Below, piece by piece: positions 22,341 to 31,380 of a stretch of 64,000 nt of DNA (positions are counted from its first letter, which is position 1; the number at the start of each line of letters is the position of its first letter). Position numbers and translations under genes: made by a program. Location of the stretch: contig CAAGED010000031.1 in NCBI GenBank assembly GCA_900768505.1, positions 1 to 64,000 on the forward strand, given 5' to 3'. The notes under the pieces were generated by a model. It had not been told where the DNA came from and did not search any database. It worked only from the letters and a program-made list of their open reading frames with translations. Origin of the DNA: Lentisphaeria bacterium. GTDB lineage: Bacteria > Verrucomicrobiota > Lentisphaeria > Victivallales > Victivallaceae.

Positions 22341-24272
22341 TCAAACCAAATTCAAATTAAAAAGCGTTCCATACACATCCGAGGGCATCTCCCAGCCGCC
22401 GTGGGAGGAGATATTAATTTCCAACACCTGCGGTCCATCCGGAGCACAATTCCGCTTAAACTGCTGGGAGAAAAATCGTTTGAAGAATATTGCCGCCGTC
22501 CGTTCGATTTCCCGGCTTTCGTATTCGCCGGCAAAAACCTCCCGCGCCATAAAAATCACCTTTTCCGGCGAGGCGCCATTCCGAATAAAATGGTAGAGGA
22601 AAAAATCATGCAAATCATAAGCTCCGACAATTTTCTCCGTATGCTGGTCAATCTTGCCGTCGGCATTAACCGGCAGCAGCTCCGGGCTGACCGGCGTCAG
22701 CACAATGTCATTGAGTACCTGATAGAGTGCCTCAGAATGCCGTCTGCCGTACAAATCAACAATTATACGAATTAAACTCTTGGGTACATTGGCATTCACT
22801 CCGTACATTGCCATGTGATCGCCATTAAAAGTTGACCACCCCAGGGCAATCTCCGATAAATCCCCCGTACCTACCACCAATCCGTTGTGCTGATTGGCCA
22901 AATCCATTAAAATCTGCGTCCGTTCCCTGGCCTGAGCGTTTTCGTATGTCACATCCATCGCCTCCGCATCGTGACCAATGGCGGCGAAATGCTGCAAACA
23001 AGCATCGGCGATTTTGATTTCCCGCAGTTCAACCTGCAAAATGGAACACATTTTCATTGCGTTGTTGTAGGTTCGATCGGAAGTACCGAATCCCGGCATG
23101 GTTATTGCCATAATATCGCTGCACGGGCGCTTTAGCAGTTTCATGCTTTCACAACAAACCAGCAGCGCAAGTGTGGAATCCAAACCGCCGGAAATCCCCA
23201 GCACCAGCTTTTCGGCATGAGTGAAATTAATTCTCCTGGCTAGCGCCGCGCTCTGAATTTCCACAATTTCCCGGCAAAAATCCGGCCACTCATCCTCGTT
23301 TTCCGGCAAAAATGGCGAACTGGACAAATGTGCATATTTAAGTTGAGTGACAGTTTCAGCCGGAATGCACTCCAATTCGAAAGTCACCACCTCCAAATTG
23401 CCATTCGCCTTGCCGCAACGATTACGCCGCCGGAAATTCAACGCCTCCAAATCAATATCGGCATATAAAATTTCCCCGTCGCCAAATTGTTCCCGGGCAG
23501 TTAAATCCGCTACCCCGGCACTGACTGCATCAATCCTTCCGCAATCGGCAATCAGCGAACAACCGCCATGGACATTGTAGGTGGTTGATTCGGTAACTCC
23601 TGCATTGGCAACCACATAAGCCACCTCCAACTGCCCGCTTATAGCGGCAAACTTATTACACCGTTTCTCATCATTTCCCGCCAGCAGCGGCGCGGAATCC
23701 AAATTAAACACAACCGTTGCGCCCGCCCCCGATGCCAAACGTCCCGGGGCGGCCAAATTATCCACATCACTGCCCAACTCCACGGCGAAAGTGAAATCCT
23801 TTCCGGCCTTAAAAAGCATATTGCCACCGATGTAGGTGCTGTAACCAAAAAATTCCACCTCCTCCGCCTCGGGCAACAATGCGCCGTCAGAAAAAATCCG
23901 GCTCTCGACGGCGTTCAAATGTTGTTTCACGCTCAAACCAAGAATTTTACCACTCTGAATCACCGCAGCCGCATTGAATATTCCAGTATTATGCAACCAG
24001 GGCAATCCAAGCACAATAATCATTTTGCTTTCAGAAAAGGCATCGGCGACCTGGCACAATGCCCCTTTTACCGCGTTTAAAAGCCGGTCATGGCCATAAA
24101 TATCGCCGCACGAAGCGCCGCTGAGCGACAACTCAGGGAAAACCACCGCCGCCGCCTCTTCCGTCTCGGCAATTTCAGCCAGACGAATTATCTCCCGGCA
24201 GTTGAAATCAACCTCCGCGGCATGTACCTGCGGCACTGCCGCCGCCACCCGGTAAAATCCCAAATTTTCCAT
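22341..24272 (-). CDS. nadE: NAD+ synthetase with N-terminal nitrilase-like domain lacking its catalytic Cys
   Basis: 643 residues, the size of glutamine-dependent NadE. The C-terminal synthetase has the P-loop GISGGLDSTLALLV, the NaAD-binding VGTGDLSEIALGWSTFNGDH and the region around YGVNANVPKSLIR. The N-terminal glutaminase of the nitrilase superfamily normally has a Glu-Lys-Cys triad. Glu47 (FPELSLSG) and Lys116 (SVKQHLN) are here, but the Cys expected in a FAVEICED-like strand is Gly167 in TFAVELGSD. The enzyme may therefore use free ammonia or another partner. It makes NAD from nicotinate adenine dinucleotide. It is upstream of the antiporter on the opposite strand and possibly cotranscribed with ychF. 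Confidence 0.93.
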   Translation of the reverse strand: MENLGFYRVAAAVPQVHAAEVDFNCREIIRLAEIAETEEAAAVVFPELSLSGASCGDIYGHDRLLNAVKGALCQVADAFSESKMIIVLGLPWLHNTGIFNAAAVIQSGKILGLSVKQHLNAVESRIFSDGALLPEAEEVEFFGYSTYIGGNMLFKAGKDFTFAVELGSDVDNLAAPGRLASGAGATVVFNLDSAPLLAGNDEKRCNKFAAISGQLEVAYVVANAGVTESTTYNVHGGCSLIADCGRIDAVSAGVADLTAREQFGDGEILYADIDLEALNFRRRNRCGKANGNLEVVTFELECIPAETVTQLKYAHLSSSPFLPENEDEWPDFCREIVEIQSAALARRINFTHAEKLVLGISGGLDSTLALLVCCESMKLLKRPCSDIMAITMPGFGTSDRTYNNAMKMCSILQVELREIKIADACLQHFAAIGHDAEAMDVTYENAQARERTQILMDLANQHNGLVVGTGDLSEIALGWSTFNGDHMAMYGVNANVPKSLIRIIVDLYGRRHSEALYQVLNDIVLTPVSPELLPVNADGKIDQHTEKIVGAYDLHDFFLYHFIRNGASPEKVIFMAREVFAGEYESREIERTAAIFFKRFFSQQFKRNCAPDGPQVLEINISSHGGWEMPSDVYGTLFNLNLV

Positions 24273-24324
24273 AAACGCGTTTCCTTAAACTGGATAATTT
24301 TTTTATTTTCAGACAATATTTATT

Positions 24325-25425
24325 TTAGACCGAGAAACGGACATGAATAACATCGCCATCCTGCATAATATAATCCTTGCCTTCAATACGCAGTTTTCCC
24401 GCCGCCTGAGCCTGATTCCATCCACCGCAACCGACCATATCCGAGTAGGATACCACCTCCATTCGAATAAATCCGCGACACATGTCAGTATGAATTTTAC
24501 CTGCCGCCTGAGGCGCCGCCGTGCCGCCGGTAATTGTCCACGCCCGGGACTCCATCGGTCCGGCAGTGAAAAATGTTATATAATTGAGCAATTTATACCC
24601 GGTATGAATAACCTTGGACAATCCGGTTTCATCAATACCCAACTCATCCATAAACATTTTTGCCTCATCCTCCTCCAGCTGCGCCAACTCTTCCTCCAGC
24701 TTGGCACAGACCGGCACCACCTCCATACCGTACTTGGCCGCCAATTCCACCAGCGCCCGCGCCTTGGGATTGGAGGAAAAATTGCGAAAACTCTCCTCGT
24801 CGGTATTGGCGCAAACAAAGGCCGGCATGGTGGTCAACATGCCGAACGTCTTGATGATTTCGGCATGCTTTTCGTCGTAATCGCTTAATTTTATCAAGTG
24901 TCCATCGGATAACTTGGAAGCAATACCTTTAAGCAGCTCAAACTCCAATTTGGCTTCGGCATCGTTGCCGCGCGCCATCTTGGAAGCCTTGTCCCGGCGT
25001 TTTTCAATCATATCCAAGTCAGCCAACATCAATTCGGTGATAATCACTTCCAAATCATCCACCGGATTGGTTTTACCGCTGACATGCACCACGTTGGGAT
25101 CATCAAACACCCGCACCACATGGGCAATGGCGTCCACGTTGCGGATATGTCCCAAAAACTGATTACCCAACCCCTGCCCTTCGCTGGCTCCCTTAACCAA
25201 TCCGGCAATATCAATAAATTTCAAAGTTGAAGGCACAATCCGCCCGGATTTTTCCAAATCAGACAACACCTGCAACCGTTCATCCGGAACCGGAACAATA
25301 CCGGTATTTGGTTCAATGGTGCAAAACGGGAAGTTGGCCGCTTCCGCGCCGCCCTTGCAAAGTGCGTTAAACAAAGTTGACTTGCCGACATTGGGCAAAC
25401 CGACAAAACCACAAGAGAAACTCAT
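24325..25425 (-). CDS. ychF: Redox-regulated ATPase/GTP-binding protein YchF (OLA1 family)
   Basis: 366 residues. The P-loop GFVGLPNVGKSTLFNAL, the switch/G3 element FIDIAGLVKGASEGQGLGN and a G4-like region (VCANTDEE; NxxE rather than NKxD, as in YchF, which prefers ATP) are present. A helical insertion about residues 130-190 and the C-terminal TGS domain (ITFFTAGPMESRAWTITGG and the end DGDVIHVRFSV) complete it. YchF binds ribosomes and acts in translation and stress control. It is 52 bases upstream of nadE on the same strand. Confidence 0.97.
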   Translation of the reverse strand: MSFSCGFVGLPNVGKSTLFNALCKGGAEAANFPFCTIEPNTGIVPVPDERLQVLSDLEKSGRIVPSTLKFIDIAGLVKGASEGQGLGNQFLGHIRNVDAIAHVVRVFDDPNVVHVSGKTNPVDDLEVIITELMLADLDMIEKRRDKASKMARGNDAEAKLEFELLKGIASKLSDGHLIKLSDYDEKHAEIIKTFGMLTTMPAFVCANTDEESFRNFSSNPKARALVELAAKYGMEVVPVCAKLEEELAQLEEDEAKMFMDELGIDETGLSKVIHTGYKLLNYITFFTAGPMESRAWTITGGTAAPQAAGKIHTDMCRGFIRMEVVSYSDMVGCGGWNQAQAAGKLRIEGKDYIMQDGDVIHVRFSV

Positions 25426-25483
25426 AAATCAAAAAACCTTGCTTTATTTTATGTTAGAAATACAATTTCGCAATCAAAAAAAC

Positions 25484-25511
25484 AAACCCGTCTGAACTTT
25501 CAAACGGGTTT
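25484..25511 (-). terminator. Terminator downstream of the 25638-26057 gene
   Basis: Stem AAACCCGT/ACGGGTTT (25484-25491, 25504-25511), 12-base loop, with GTTTTTTTG following on the minus strand. Confidence 0.75.
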
Positions 25512-25637
25512 TAGAGACCAATTCACCGCCGCGGCCGAAAATATAATTTTGCCTGCCAGCCGGGGAGAGCAAACTTTATGGGTCACAATCTCCGGAAAGA
25601 AGAGGTAAAATGCCTCAGACAGCGGCGGGATACTGGA

Positions 25638-26057
25638 TTATTCCACTACTACCGTGGTGTCTTTGTAGAAGAAGTTCCACCAATTGTCTTCCAATCCCAT
25701 TACCCAAGCCGGACGAACCATCGGCCCATATCCCCAGCGCGGATCATCCGGATTCTCGTTGCAGCCCGGCAGCGGCATCGGGAAAGTCACAATATCAGTT
25801 ACCCCGACTCCGATACGTATGAGAATCCATTTAACGCCATCCAGCGGGCCGTAGAAAAGACCGGCAACCTCGCCTTTTTGATGAGCAATCATAACCGGAC
25901 GCTTAATCATTTCCAGCGGAGAGAGCGCCACGTTGGCAATACCGCGGCCAAGTTTTTCCAGCGGTCCGGGCTCATCGGCGGCCTGGAGCGAGAATGAACC
26001 GGCAAAACAAGTCATGACAACCACAACTCCCAAAACAAGTGTACGAATCGATTTCAT
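25638..26057 (-). CDS. Exported protein resembling the exosortase-associated TIGR04073 family
   Basis: 139 residues with a clear signal peptide (MKSIRTLVLGVVVVMTCF, cleavage near SLQAADE). The mature part has PLEKLGRGIANVALSPLEM and a central hydrophobic hairpin (WILIRIGVGVTDIVTFPM), as in TIGR04073 proteins, which co-occur with exosortase/PEP-CTERM sorting systems in PVC bacteria. The job of these proteins is unknown; a role in the envelope is plausible. No exosortase gene lies in this window. The gene stands alone. Confidence 0.75.
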   Translation of the reverse strand: MKSIRTLVLGVVVVMTCFAGSFSLQAADEPGPLEKLGRGIANVALSPLEMIKRPVMIAHQKGEVAGLFYGPLDGVKWILIRIGVGVTDIVTFPMPLPGCNENPDDPRWGYGPMVRPAWVMGLEDNWWNFFYKDTTVVVE

Positions 26058-26387
26058 GAAAATCCCTTTTTTGTTTTATCATAAAATATAAGAATCTATT
26101 ATTCCACACATAAACACATGATTACTGAAATTAACATAAAGCATATTTCCCAAAATTACAATTTTTTTTTTGGTAAAATAGATGTTTTTTCCATATTTTT
26201 TTTACTACAAGCTATTTTTCCTGCTTTTTAGCCCCGAAATCCGATATTATAACGGAAATATTCGACTTTTTATTGTGAAAAAAACATCGTATTGTGATGT
26301 ATTTTTTCAAATATGTGATATTGTATATTCCGAAATTGTTTTAAATGTTAAAATTATCAGCATCTTTTTTTGGAGGTTGCCGCTTTT
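26058..26387. promoter_or_regulatory. Very AT-rich region between the TIGR04073-like gene and queF
   Basis: 330 bases, long T runs, with near-repeated ATTGTGATGTAT (26291-26302) and ATGTGATATTGTAT (26314-26327). Promoters for both divergent genes must be here. I looked for a preQ1 riboswitch ahead of queF and do not recognise one. Confidence 0.35.
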
Positions 26388-26822
26388 ATGGAAAATCATG
26401 AAAAAAACAGTACCAGATTTTCAGACCTTTCGCTACTGAAAAAATCAGAAAATAAATACCCGACCACCCCCGGCGAAGCCCATTTGGAGGCATTCAAAAA
26501 TATCTACTCCGACCGGGATTACATCATCACCTTCGACTGCCCGGAATATACCTCTCTATGCCCGGTAACCAACCAGCCGGATTTCGGTCATATCGTCGTG
26601 AGATATATTCCGGATAAACTTTGCGTCGAGAGCAAATCGCTTAAACTATTCCTCTTTGCCTTCCGCAATCACAACACTTTTCACGAAGAATCCGTCAACA
26701 CGATCCTCGACGCACTGGTGGAGTGCTGCCACCCCCGCGCCGCGGAGGTTACCGGTAATTTCATGCCGCGCGGCGGCATTGCAATTAATGTTAAAGCAAC
26801 TTATGGAGCAAAAATAGAATGA
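26388..26822 (+). CDS. queF: NADPH-dependent 7-cyano-7-deazaguanine reductase
   Basis: 144 residues from the ATG at 26388, which has GGAGG at a suitable distance; the ATG at 26370 lies in that site. It has the short QueF form. The catalytic Cys is in EYTSLCPVTNQPDFG, the QueF signature ESKSLKLFLFAFRNHNTFHE follows, and His/Glu residues near the C-terminus (EVTGNFMPRGGI) complete the fold. It reduces preQ0 to preQ1 in queuosine biosynthesis. It overlaps argJ by four bases although the pathways are unrelated. Confidence 0.96.
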   Translation: MENHEKNSTRFSDLSLLKKSENKYPTTPGEAHLEAFKNIYSDRDYIITFDCPEYTSLCPVTNQPDFGHIVVRYIPDKLCVESKSLKLFLFAFRNHNTFHEESVNTILDALVECCHPRAAEVTGNFMPRGGIAINVKATYGAKIE

Positions 26823-28051
26823 GTAAGGTAAATTTCAATTTTGTGGAAAACGGCTCGGTCACCACTCCGAACGGCTTCTCAGCCGCCGGAATAACCGCCG
26901 GACTAAAACGCAGCGGCAATCCGGACATGGCCATGATTTTTTCCAGAGTACCGGCTAATTTCGGTGCGGCTTTCACCAGCTGCACATTTGCGGCGGCGCC
27001 GGTTATGCTGGATCGGCAGACCACGCTAAAAAGCCCGTTTATTCAGGCAGTCACCATCAACAGCGGCAACGCCAACGCCTGCACCGGCAGTACCGGAATG
27101 CGCAATGCGGAGATTATGTGCGAATTGACCGCCGCCGAGCTTAATATTGCTCCCGAAGCGGTTATGGTCTCCTCCACCGGCCGTATCGGAGTTCAAATGC
27201 CCATGCAGATCATCTCCGACGGCATCAAACTGGCCGCAAAATCCCTTTCAGAAAACGGCGGATTGGATGCCGCCGGCGCCATTATGACCACTGACACCGT
27301 GCGTAAATCTCTGGCTGTCCAACTGGAAATCGATGGCAAAATCGTCTCCATCGGCGCCATGACCAAGGGCGCCGGGATGATCGATCCCAAAATGGTTGTT
27401 CCACACGCCACCATGCTGTGCTACATAACCACCGATGCCAAGGTCAGCAACGCATTGCTCAATGAGTTTGTCGGACGGGGAGTGAACAACTCCTTCAACC
27501 GCATTACCGTTGACGGTGATATGAGCACCAACGATACCACAATCCTGATGGCCAACGGCCTATCCGGCGTGGAAATCAAGGCCGGCACGCCCCAGGCGGA
27601 ACTCTTTTTCAGCGCCGTGCAGGAAATTATGCAGCGTTTGGCGAAAATGATGGTCATGGACGGCGAAGGCGCCACCAAATTTGTCACCATCAAAATTGTC
27701 AACGCCAAAGATGACTCCGACGCTAAACTTGCTGCAGAAGCCATTGGTAATTCACTGCTCTGCAAAACCGCCTGGTTCGGGTGCGATCCCAACTGGGGGC
27801 GGGTTGTGGCGGCATTGGGTTACTCAACTGCCGCATTCGACGCTGAGAAGGTAAACATTTTTTACGACGATTATCCGGTAGTGAAAGCGGGCGGCGACGC
27901 CGGCACTCCGGAAGCAACGCTGGCGGAAGTGCTGAAAAAACGTGAATTCACCATTTTAGTGGATTTAAACGCCGGCAATGGAGAATTTTGGGTTTGGAGT
28001 TGTGATATTTCTTACGAATATGTAAAAATCAACGCCGAGTACAACACTTAG
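26819..28051 (+). CDS. argJ: Glutamate N-acetyltransferase/ornithine acetyltransferase
   Basis: 410 residues. ArgJ is an Ntn-like enzyme that cleaves itself before a Thr: the segment KGAGMIDPKMVVPHATMLC shows the KGAGMI-P block and the A-T-M-L cut site. SGNANACTGSTGMRNAE, STGRIGVQMP, FNRITVDGDMSTNDT, MDGEGATKFV and CDPNWGRVVAALGYS are all canonical. It transfers the acetyl group from N-acetylornithine to glutamate, the recycling step of arginine synthesis. A strong terminator follows. Confidence 0.97.
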   Translation: MSKVNFNFVENGSVTTPNGFSAAGITAGLKRSGNPDMAMIFSRVPANFGAAFTSCTFAAAPVMLDRQTTLKSPFIQAVTINSGNANACTGSTGMRNAEIMCELTAAELNIAPEAVMVSSTGRIGVQMPMQIISDGIKLAAKSLSENGGLDAAGAIMTTDTVRKSLAVQLEIDGKIVSIGAMTKGAGMIDPKMVVPHATMLCYITTDAKVSNALLNEFVGRGVNNSFNRITVDGDMSTNDTTILMANGLSGVEIKAGTPQAELFFSAVQEIMQRLAKMMVMDGEGATKFVTIKIVNAKDDSDAKLAAEAIGNSLLCKTAWFGCDPNWGRVVAALGYSTAAFDAEKVNIFYDDYPVVKAGGDAGTPEATLAEVLKKREFTILVDLNAGNGEFWVWSCDISYEYVKINAEYNT

Positions 28052-28127
28052 AATTTATTTCAATCAGGAATAATTCATTCGCCATCGGCGAAGTAATACA
28101 CATTTACAGACGTTGAACCATAAAGCG

Positions 28128-28178
28128 GCGAGCCGGAAAATCTATTAAATGAAAATTATTTCCGGCTCGCTTTTTCCT
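28128..28178 (+). terminator. Terminator of queF-argJ
   Basis: Perfect 12-bp stem GCGAGCCGGAAA/TTTCCGGCTCGC (28128-28139, 28159-28170), then TTTTTCC. Confidence 0.9.
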
Positions 28179-28300
28179 TTTTTACAGCATTTATAATAAA
28201 ATTCTCAGTCAAAATTTTCAGTTTTGAACATGCAAAAAAAGGGCGCCAGAATAAAAAAATCCCGGCACCGCAAAAAAATTAAATCTCAAATCCGAGCGGA

Positions 28301-29110
28301 TTATTTTAAATTCTCCGCCGCGAAATCCACCGCATTGCGGAAAAACTGTACTCCGTCACCCTCTTCAGGCAACGTGCCATTGATTTTATCCATCGTCCAA
28401 CTCGGCGAATTGTACGGCGAAAGGAAGGCCTCCGGATGAGGCATCAAGCCGAATATCCGGCCGCTCTTGTCGCAAATACCGGCAATCGAATTCAATGACC
28501 CGTTGGGGTTGGCCGGGAACTCCGTGGCAATTGTGCCATCGGCATTGGCATAACGCACCGCCACCAGATTTGACGCCTCAATGGCCTCCAATGTGGCTTC
28601 GTCAGCTACAAACTTTCCTTCGCCATGACGCAGCGGCAGGCGCACCATGTCCAGCCCGCGGGTAAATACGCAGGGAGATGCCGGATTTGCCTTGAGATAA
28701 CACCAGTCGTCCCGGAAGAGACCGCTATCATTGTGAGCCAACGCAATTTGCTGGGTAAAATATTTTCCGTTAAGCGCCGGAACCATTCCCAAACGGCTTA
28801 GGGTTTGGAATCCGTTGCAAATACCAATCACCAATTTGCCGTCCGAAATGAAATTCTCCAACTGGTCACGCAATTTAAACTTAACCCGGTTGGCAAATAC
28901 CGTGCCGGAACCAATATGATCCCCAAAGGAAAATCCGCCGATAAAGGCCAAAATGTGAAACTCCGACAACTTCCGCTCGCCGGAAATTAAATCATTCAAA
29001 TGCACCTTCTCCGCCGTTGCGCCGCAATTATTAAACGCCACGGCAGTCTCTTTTTCGCAATTGAGACCGAAGCCGGTGATCACCAACACTTTTACATCTG
29101 ATTTGTTCAT
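28301..29110 (-). CDS. purQ: Phosphoribosylformylglycinamidine synthase, glutaminase subunit
   Basis: 269 residues, class I glutamine amidotransferase. The N-terminus VLVITGFGLNCEKETAVAF is the PurQ type. The nucleophilic Cys lies in GICNGFQTLSRLG, and His and Glu in LMPHPEAFLSP. FIGGFSFGDHIGSGTVFA matches the GGFSYGDYLR block. It supplies ammonia to PurL. At 269 residues it is somewhat longer than the short PurQ form, close to the longer type found in several phyla. purL is not in the window. First of a long minus-strand series, 33 bases after the esterase. Confidence 0.93.
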   Translation of the reverse strand: MNKSDVKVLVITGFGLNCEKETAVAFNNCGATAEKVHLNDLISGERKLSEFHILAFIGGFSFGDHIGSGTVFANRVKFKLRDQLENFISDGKLVIGICNGFQTLSRLGMVPALNGKYFTQQIALAHNDSGLFRDDWCYLKANPASPCVFTRGLDMVRLPLRHGEGKFVADEATLEAIEASNLVAVRYANADGTIATEFPANPNGSLNSIAGICDKSGRIFGLMPHPEAFLSPYNSPSWTMDKINGTLPEEGDGVQFFRNAVDFAAENLK

Positions 29111-29143
29111 TCGTCTTTTTCCATGTATTTGTTAATAAATAAA

Positions 29144-29929
29144 TTACTTCTTAATCGGCAGCCGGTCAAGTATCTTCTGAATGTAACTATCCCAAAAGGC
29201 CCAATTGTGATTACCAGGTCCCTCTTCATATGTATAATCAAATTTGCCAAACTCATTCATCAATTTGCGAAAACGCTGATTATCCTGATAAAGAAAATCC
29301 TCCGTCCCGCAGGCTTGATAAATTACCGGCAGTTTACCGCCGGCAGCTACCAACCTTCGGGCGCTTTCAAACAAATCCAGTTCACTCCCCGGCAACTGGC
29401 TCAAATCCCCCACATAACCAGTCATCAATTTTTGCAATGAAGCATCCAAATTACCAAAACTTCTGACATCAGTCACTGCAGACATCGCCCCGGCAAAGGC
29501 AAACTTCTCCGGACAATTCAACGCCAAACGCAATGCGCCGTATCCCCCCATGGACAAACCGGCCACAAAATTATCCTCACGCCTGGAACTGACCCGAAAA
29601 AAATGCTTAACCAGCCGGGGCAATTCATCACTGATAAAATCCCAATAATTCGCCGTTCCATCCGGACGGTTGCTGTAAAAACTGCGGTCACCATCCGGCA
29701 TCACTACAATTAAATTACGCCCCTCAACATAACGCTCAATCGACGTCCGGCGCAACCAGATGGTATAATCATCACTCATGCCATGCAGCAAATACAACAC
29801 CGGGTACTCCGGCAAATCCTTATCCTGCGTAATGCCAATCGCCGCCGGCGCCGACTGGGGAACAATTACATTCATACCCACGGCACGCCCCAGGGCGTTC
29901 GAGAAAAAATTACAGTGCATCAGAGCCAA
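29144..29929 (-). CDS. Alpha/beta hydrolase, esterase D / CE1-like
   Basis: 261 residues. The nucleophile elbow is GLSMGGYGALRLAL, with the oxyanion region in YPVLYLLHGMSDDYTIWLR and the catalytic His near the end (EEGPGNHNWAFWDSYI). Asp of the triad is probably in ACGTEDFLY. The beginning (NFFSNALGRAVGMNVIVPQ) is shared with feruloyl-esterase/S-formylglutathione-hydrolase-like enzymes. No signal peptide, so cytoplasmic. Substrate not predictable. Confidence 0.85.
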   Translation of the reverse strand: MALMHCNFFSNALGRAVGMNVIVPQSAPAAIGITQDKDLPEYPVLYLLHGMSDDYTIWLRRTSIERYVEGRNLIVVMPDGDRSFYSNRPDGTANYWDFISDELPRLVKHFFRVSSRREDNFVAGLSMGGYGALRLALNCPEKFAFAGAMSAVTDVRSFGNLDASLQKLMTGYVGDLSQLPGSELDLFESARRLVAAGGKLPVIYQACGTEDFLYQDNQRFRKLMNEFGKFDYTYEEGPGNHNWAFWDSYIQKILDRLPIKK

Positions 29930-30028
29930 TTTAACGCTTCTCCCATATTCAATATTTTGCGCTCCCGGCTGAAGTCCGGGTAACTTTTTTTTATTTCAAT
30001 TACGCATTTGCGCCAATTTTACACCTAA

Positions 30029-30742
30029 TTAAACTAAATGCTGACCGCCGTCAACATACAATACTTCGCCAGTAATGGAGCGATTACCCGCCAGAAAGAG
30101 CACACCCGCCACTAAATCAGCCAACTCCACCGGTCGCGCCAGCGGAACACTCTGCAACGTCTGCGCCATCTTCAAATGCTCCAGCCCCTCCGGCGCCAAT
30201 ACCGGCCCAGGCGCCACCGCATTAACCCGAACCCGAGGCGCAAATTCCAATGCCGCCGCGTAGGTTGCATCTTTTAGCGCCCGTTTACTGAGGCTGTAAG
30301 CACCCAGCTTTCCGGCGGCCTTGAACACCTCCTGATCCAAAATATTGACAATCACCCCTTCGCCGTTCTCCAGCTGAGTGACAAATTGCTTCATAAGCGA
30401 TACCGGAGTAACAACATTGACAGTAAATTCGGAACAAAACTCCGCCATGCTGCCGGATGCCAAACTTTTTCTGGTATACAACGCCGCACAATTTACCAAT
30501 ATATCCACCCGGCCAACCTGCGCCAGCAGACGTTCCACCGAAATCATATCACTAAAATCACAATGCCTTACCTGATGTTTCTCCGCATTAGGCAACGTGC
30601 GGCGCAACAGCTCCGCCTCGTCAATTGACATATTGCAGTGAATTATCACCTCGGCTCCGGCTTCAGCAAATGCCCGCACCAACGCAGAACCAATTCGCCG
30701 CCCGCCGCCAGTAATTAAAACCCGTTTTCCGGAAAAATTCAT
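30029..30742 (-). CDS. SDR-family oxidoreductase, pteridine-reductase-like
   Basis: 237 residues, short-chain dehydrogenase. The cofactor loop is TGGGRRIGSALVRAFA, with Arg residues expected for NADPH. NCAALY matches the N-A-A element. The catalytic set is unusual: instead of Ser there is Asp in NILDQEVF, followed by Tyr and Lys in GAYSLSKRAL. Asp-Tyr-Lys is the arrangement of pteridine reductase PTR1/FolM, which reduce dihydrofolate or biopterins. It overlaps the following metallo-hydrolase by four bases. Other SDR functions cannot be excluded. Confidence 0.8.
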   Translation of the reverse strand: MNFSGKRVLITGGGRRIGSALVRAFAEAGAEVIIHCNMSIDEAELLRRTLPNAEKHQVRHCDFSDMISVERLLAQVGRVDILVNCAALYTRKSLASGSMAEFCSEFTVNVVTPVSLMKQFVTQLENGEGVIVNILDQEVFKAAGKLGAYSLSKRALKDATYAAALEFAPRVRVNAVAPGPVLAPEGLEHLKMAQTLQSVPLARPVELADLVAGVLFLAGNRSITGEVLYVDGGQHLV

Positions 30743-31380
30743 TTCATCAACTCCCAGCGCAACTTAAATTCGGCATAATTTTTTGCCGTCAAATAATAAT
30801 TATGTTCCCGTTCTTCGCCAATAGTGTCACACGGCACCCGGCCATAATCATGTCCGGAATATACCACATTATCCGCCTTGACACCCGCCAGACGGCGGTA
30901 TAACGACTCATACAACTCCTCCGGATTGCCGAAACCGCAATAATCCACAAAAAGTGTATCGCCGGTGAATATTCCGCAGTCATTGCTCAAGCGGTAACAA
31001 ACCGAATCCTCCGTATGTCCCGGCGTATAAATACACTCCACAAACCATCGCTCATCCACCTTAATCCGATCCTGATCCTTCAGGGGCACAAATTCCGGAT
31101 AACGGCTGAACGCGTGTGCATAAACCGGCACGTTCAGCTTATTCCTGAAATATTCCACATTTTCGCAATGATCCAAATGCGAATGCGTCAGCAATATTCC
31201 CCGAGGTCTGCCGCAACCGGAACCAAACTCACTAAGCAGAAAGTGATTTATAACCTCACAATTGCCAGTGGGGTCAACTAAAAAATAATTCTGCCCGCCA
31301 TCGTAAATCACATACGAAAAATTGTGATCAAATCCGCCTACCGACAACTGCGCCACAAGTATTTCAGAGCAACTGCACAT
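30739..31380 (-). CDS. Metallo-beta-lactamase-fold hydrolase, glyoxalase II-like
   Basis: About 213 residues starting at MCSCSEILVAQ. The metal-binding motif THSHLDHCEN is complete. Further His/Asp ligands follow in PGHTEDSVCYRL, GDTLFVDYCGFGN and YSGHDYG. Length and motifs match the small hydroxyacylglutathione-hydrolase-like enzymes, without a clear C-terminal substrate domain. It overlaps both neighbours and so belongs to the same transcript as the SDR and prepilin peptidase genes. Confidence 0.88.
   Translation of the reverse strand: MCSCSEILVAQLSVGGFDHNFSYVIYDGGQNYFLVDPTGNCEVINHFLLSEFGSGCGRPRGILLTHSHLDHCENVEYFRNKLNVPVYAHAFSRYPEFVPLKDQDRIKVDERWFVECIYTPGHTEDSVCYRLSNDCGIFTGDTLFVDYCGFGNPEELYESLYRRLAGVKADNVVYSGHDYGRVPCDTIGEEREHNYYLTAKNYAEFKLRWELMK

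Noticed and set aside
26180..26387. preQ1 riboswitch ahead of queF
   Set aside because: Expected compact hairpin and A-rich tail could not be found; the region is only AT-rich.
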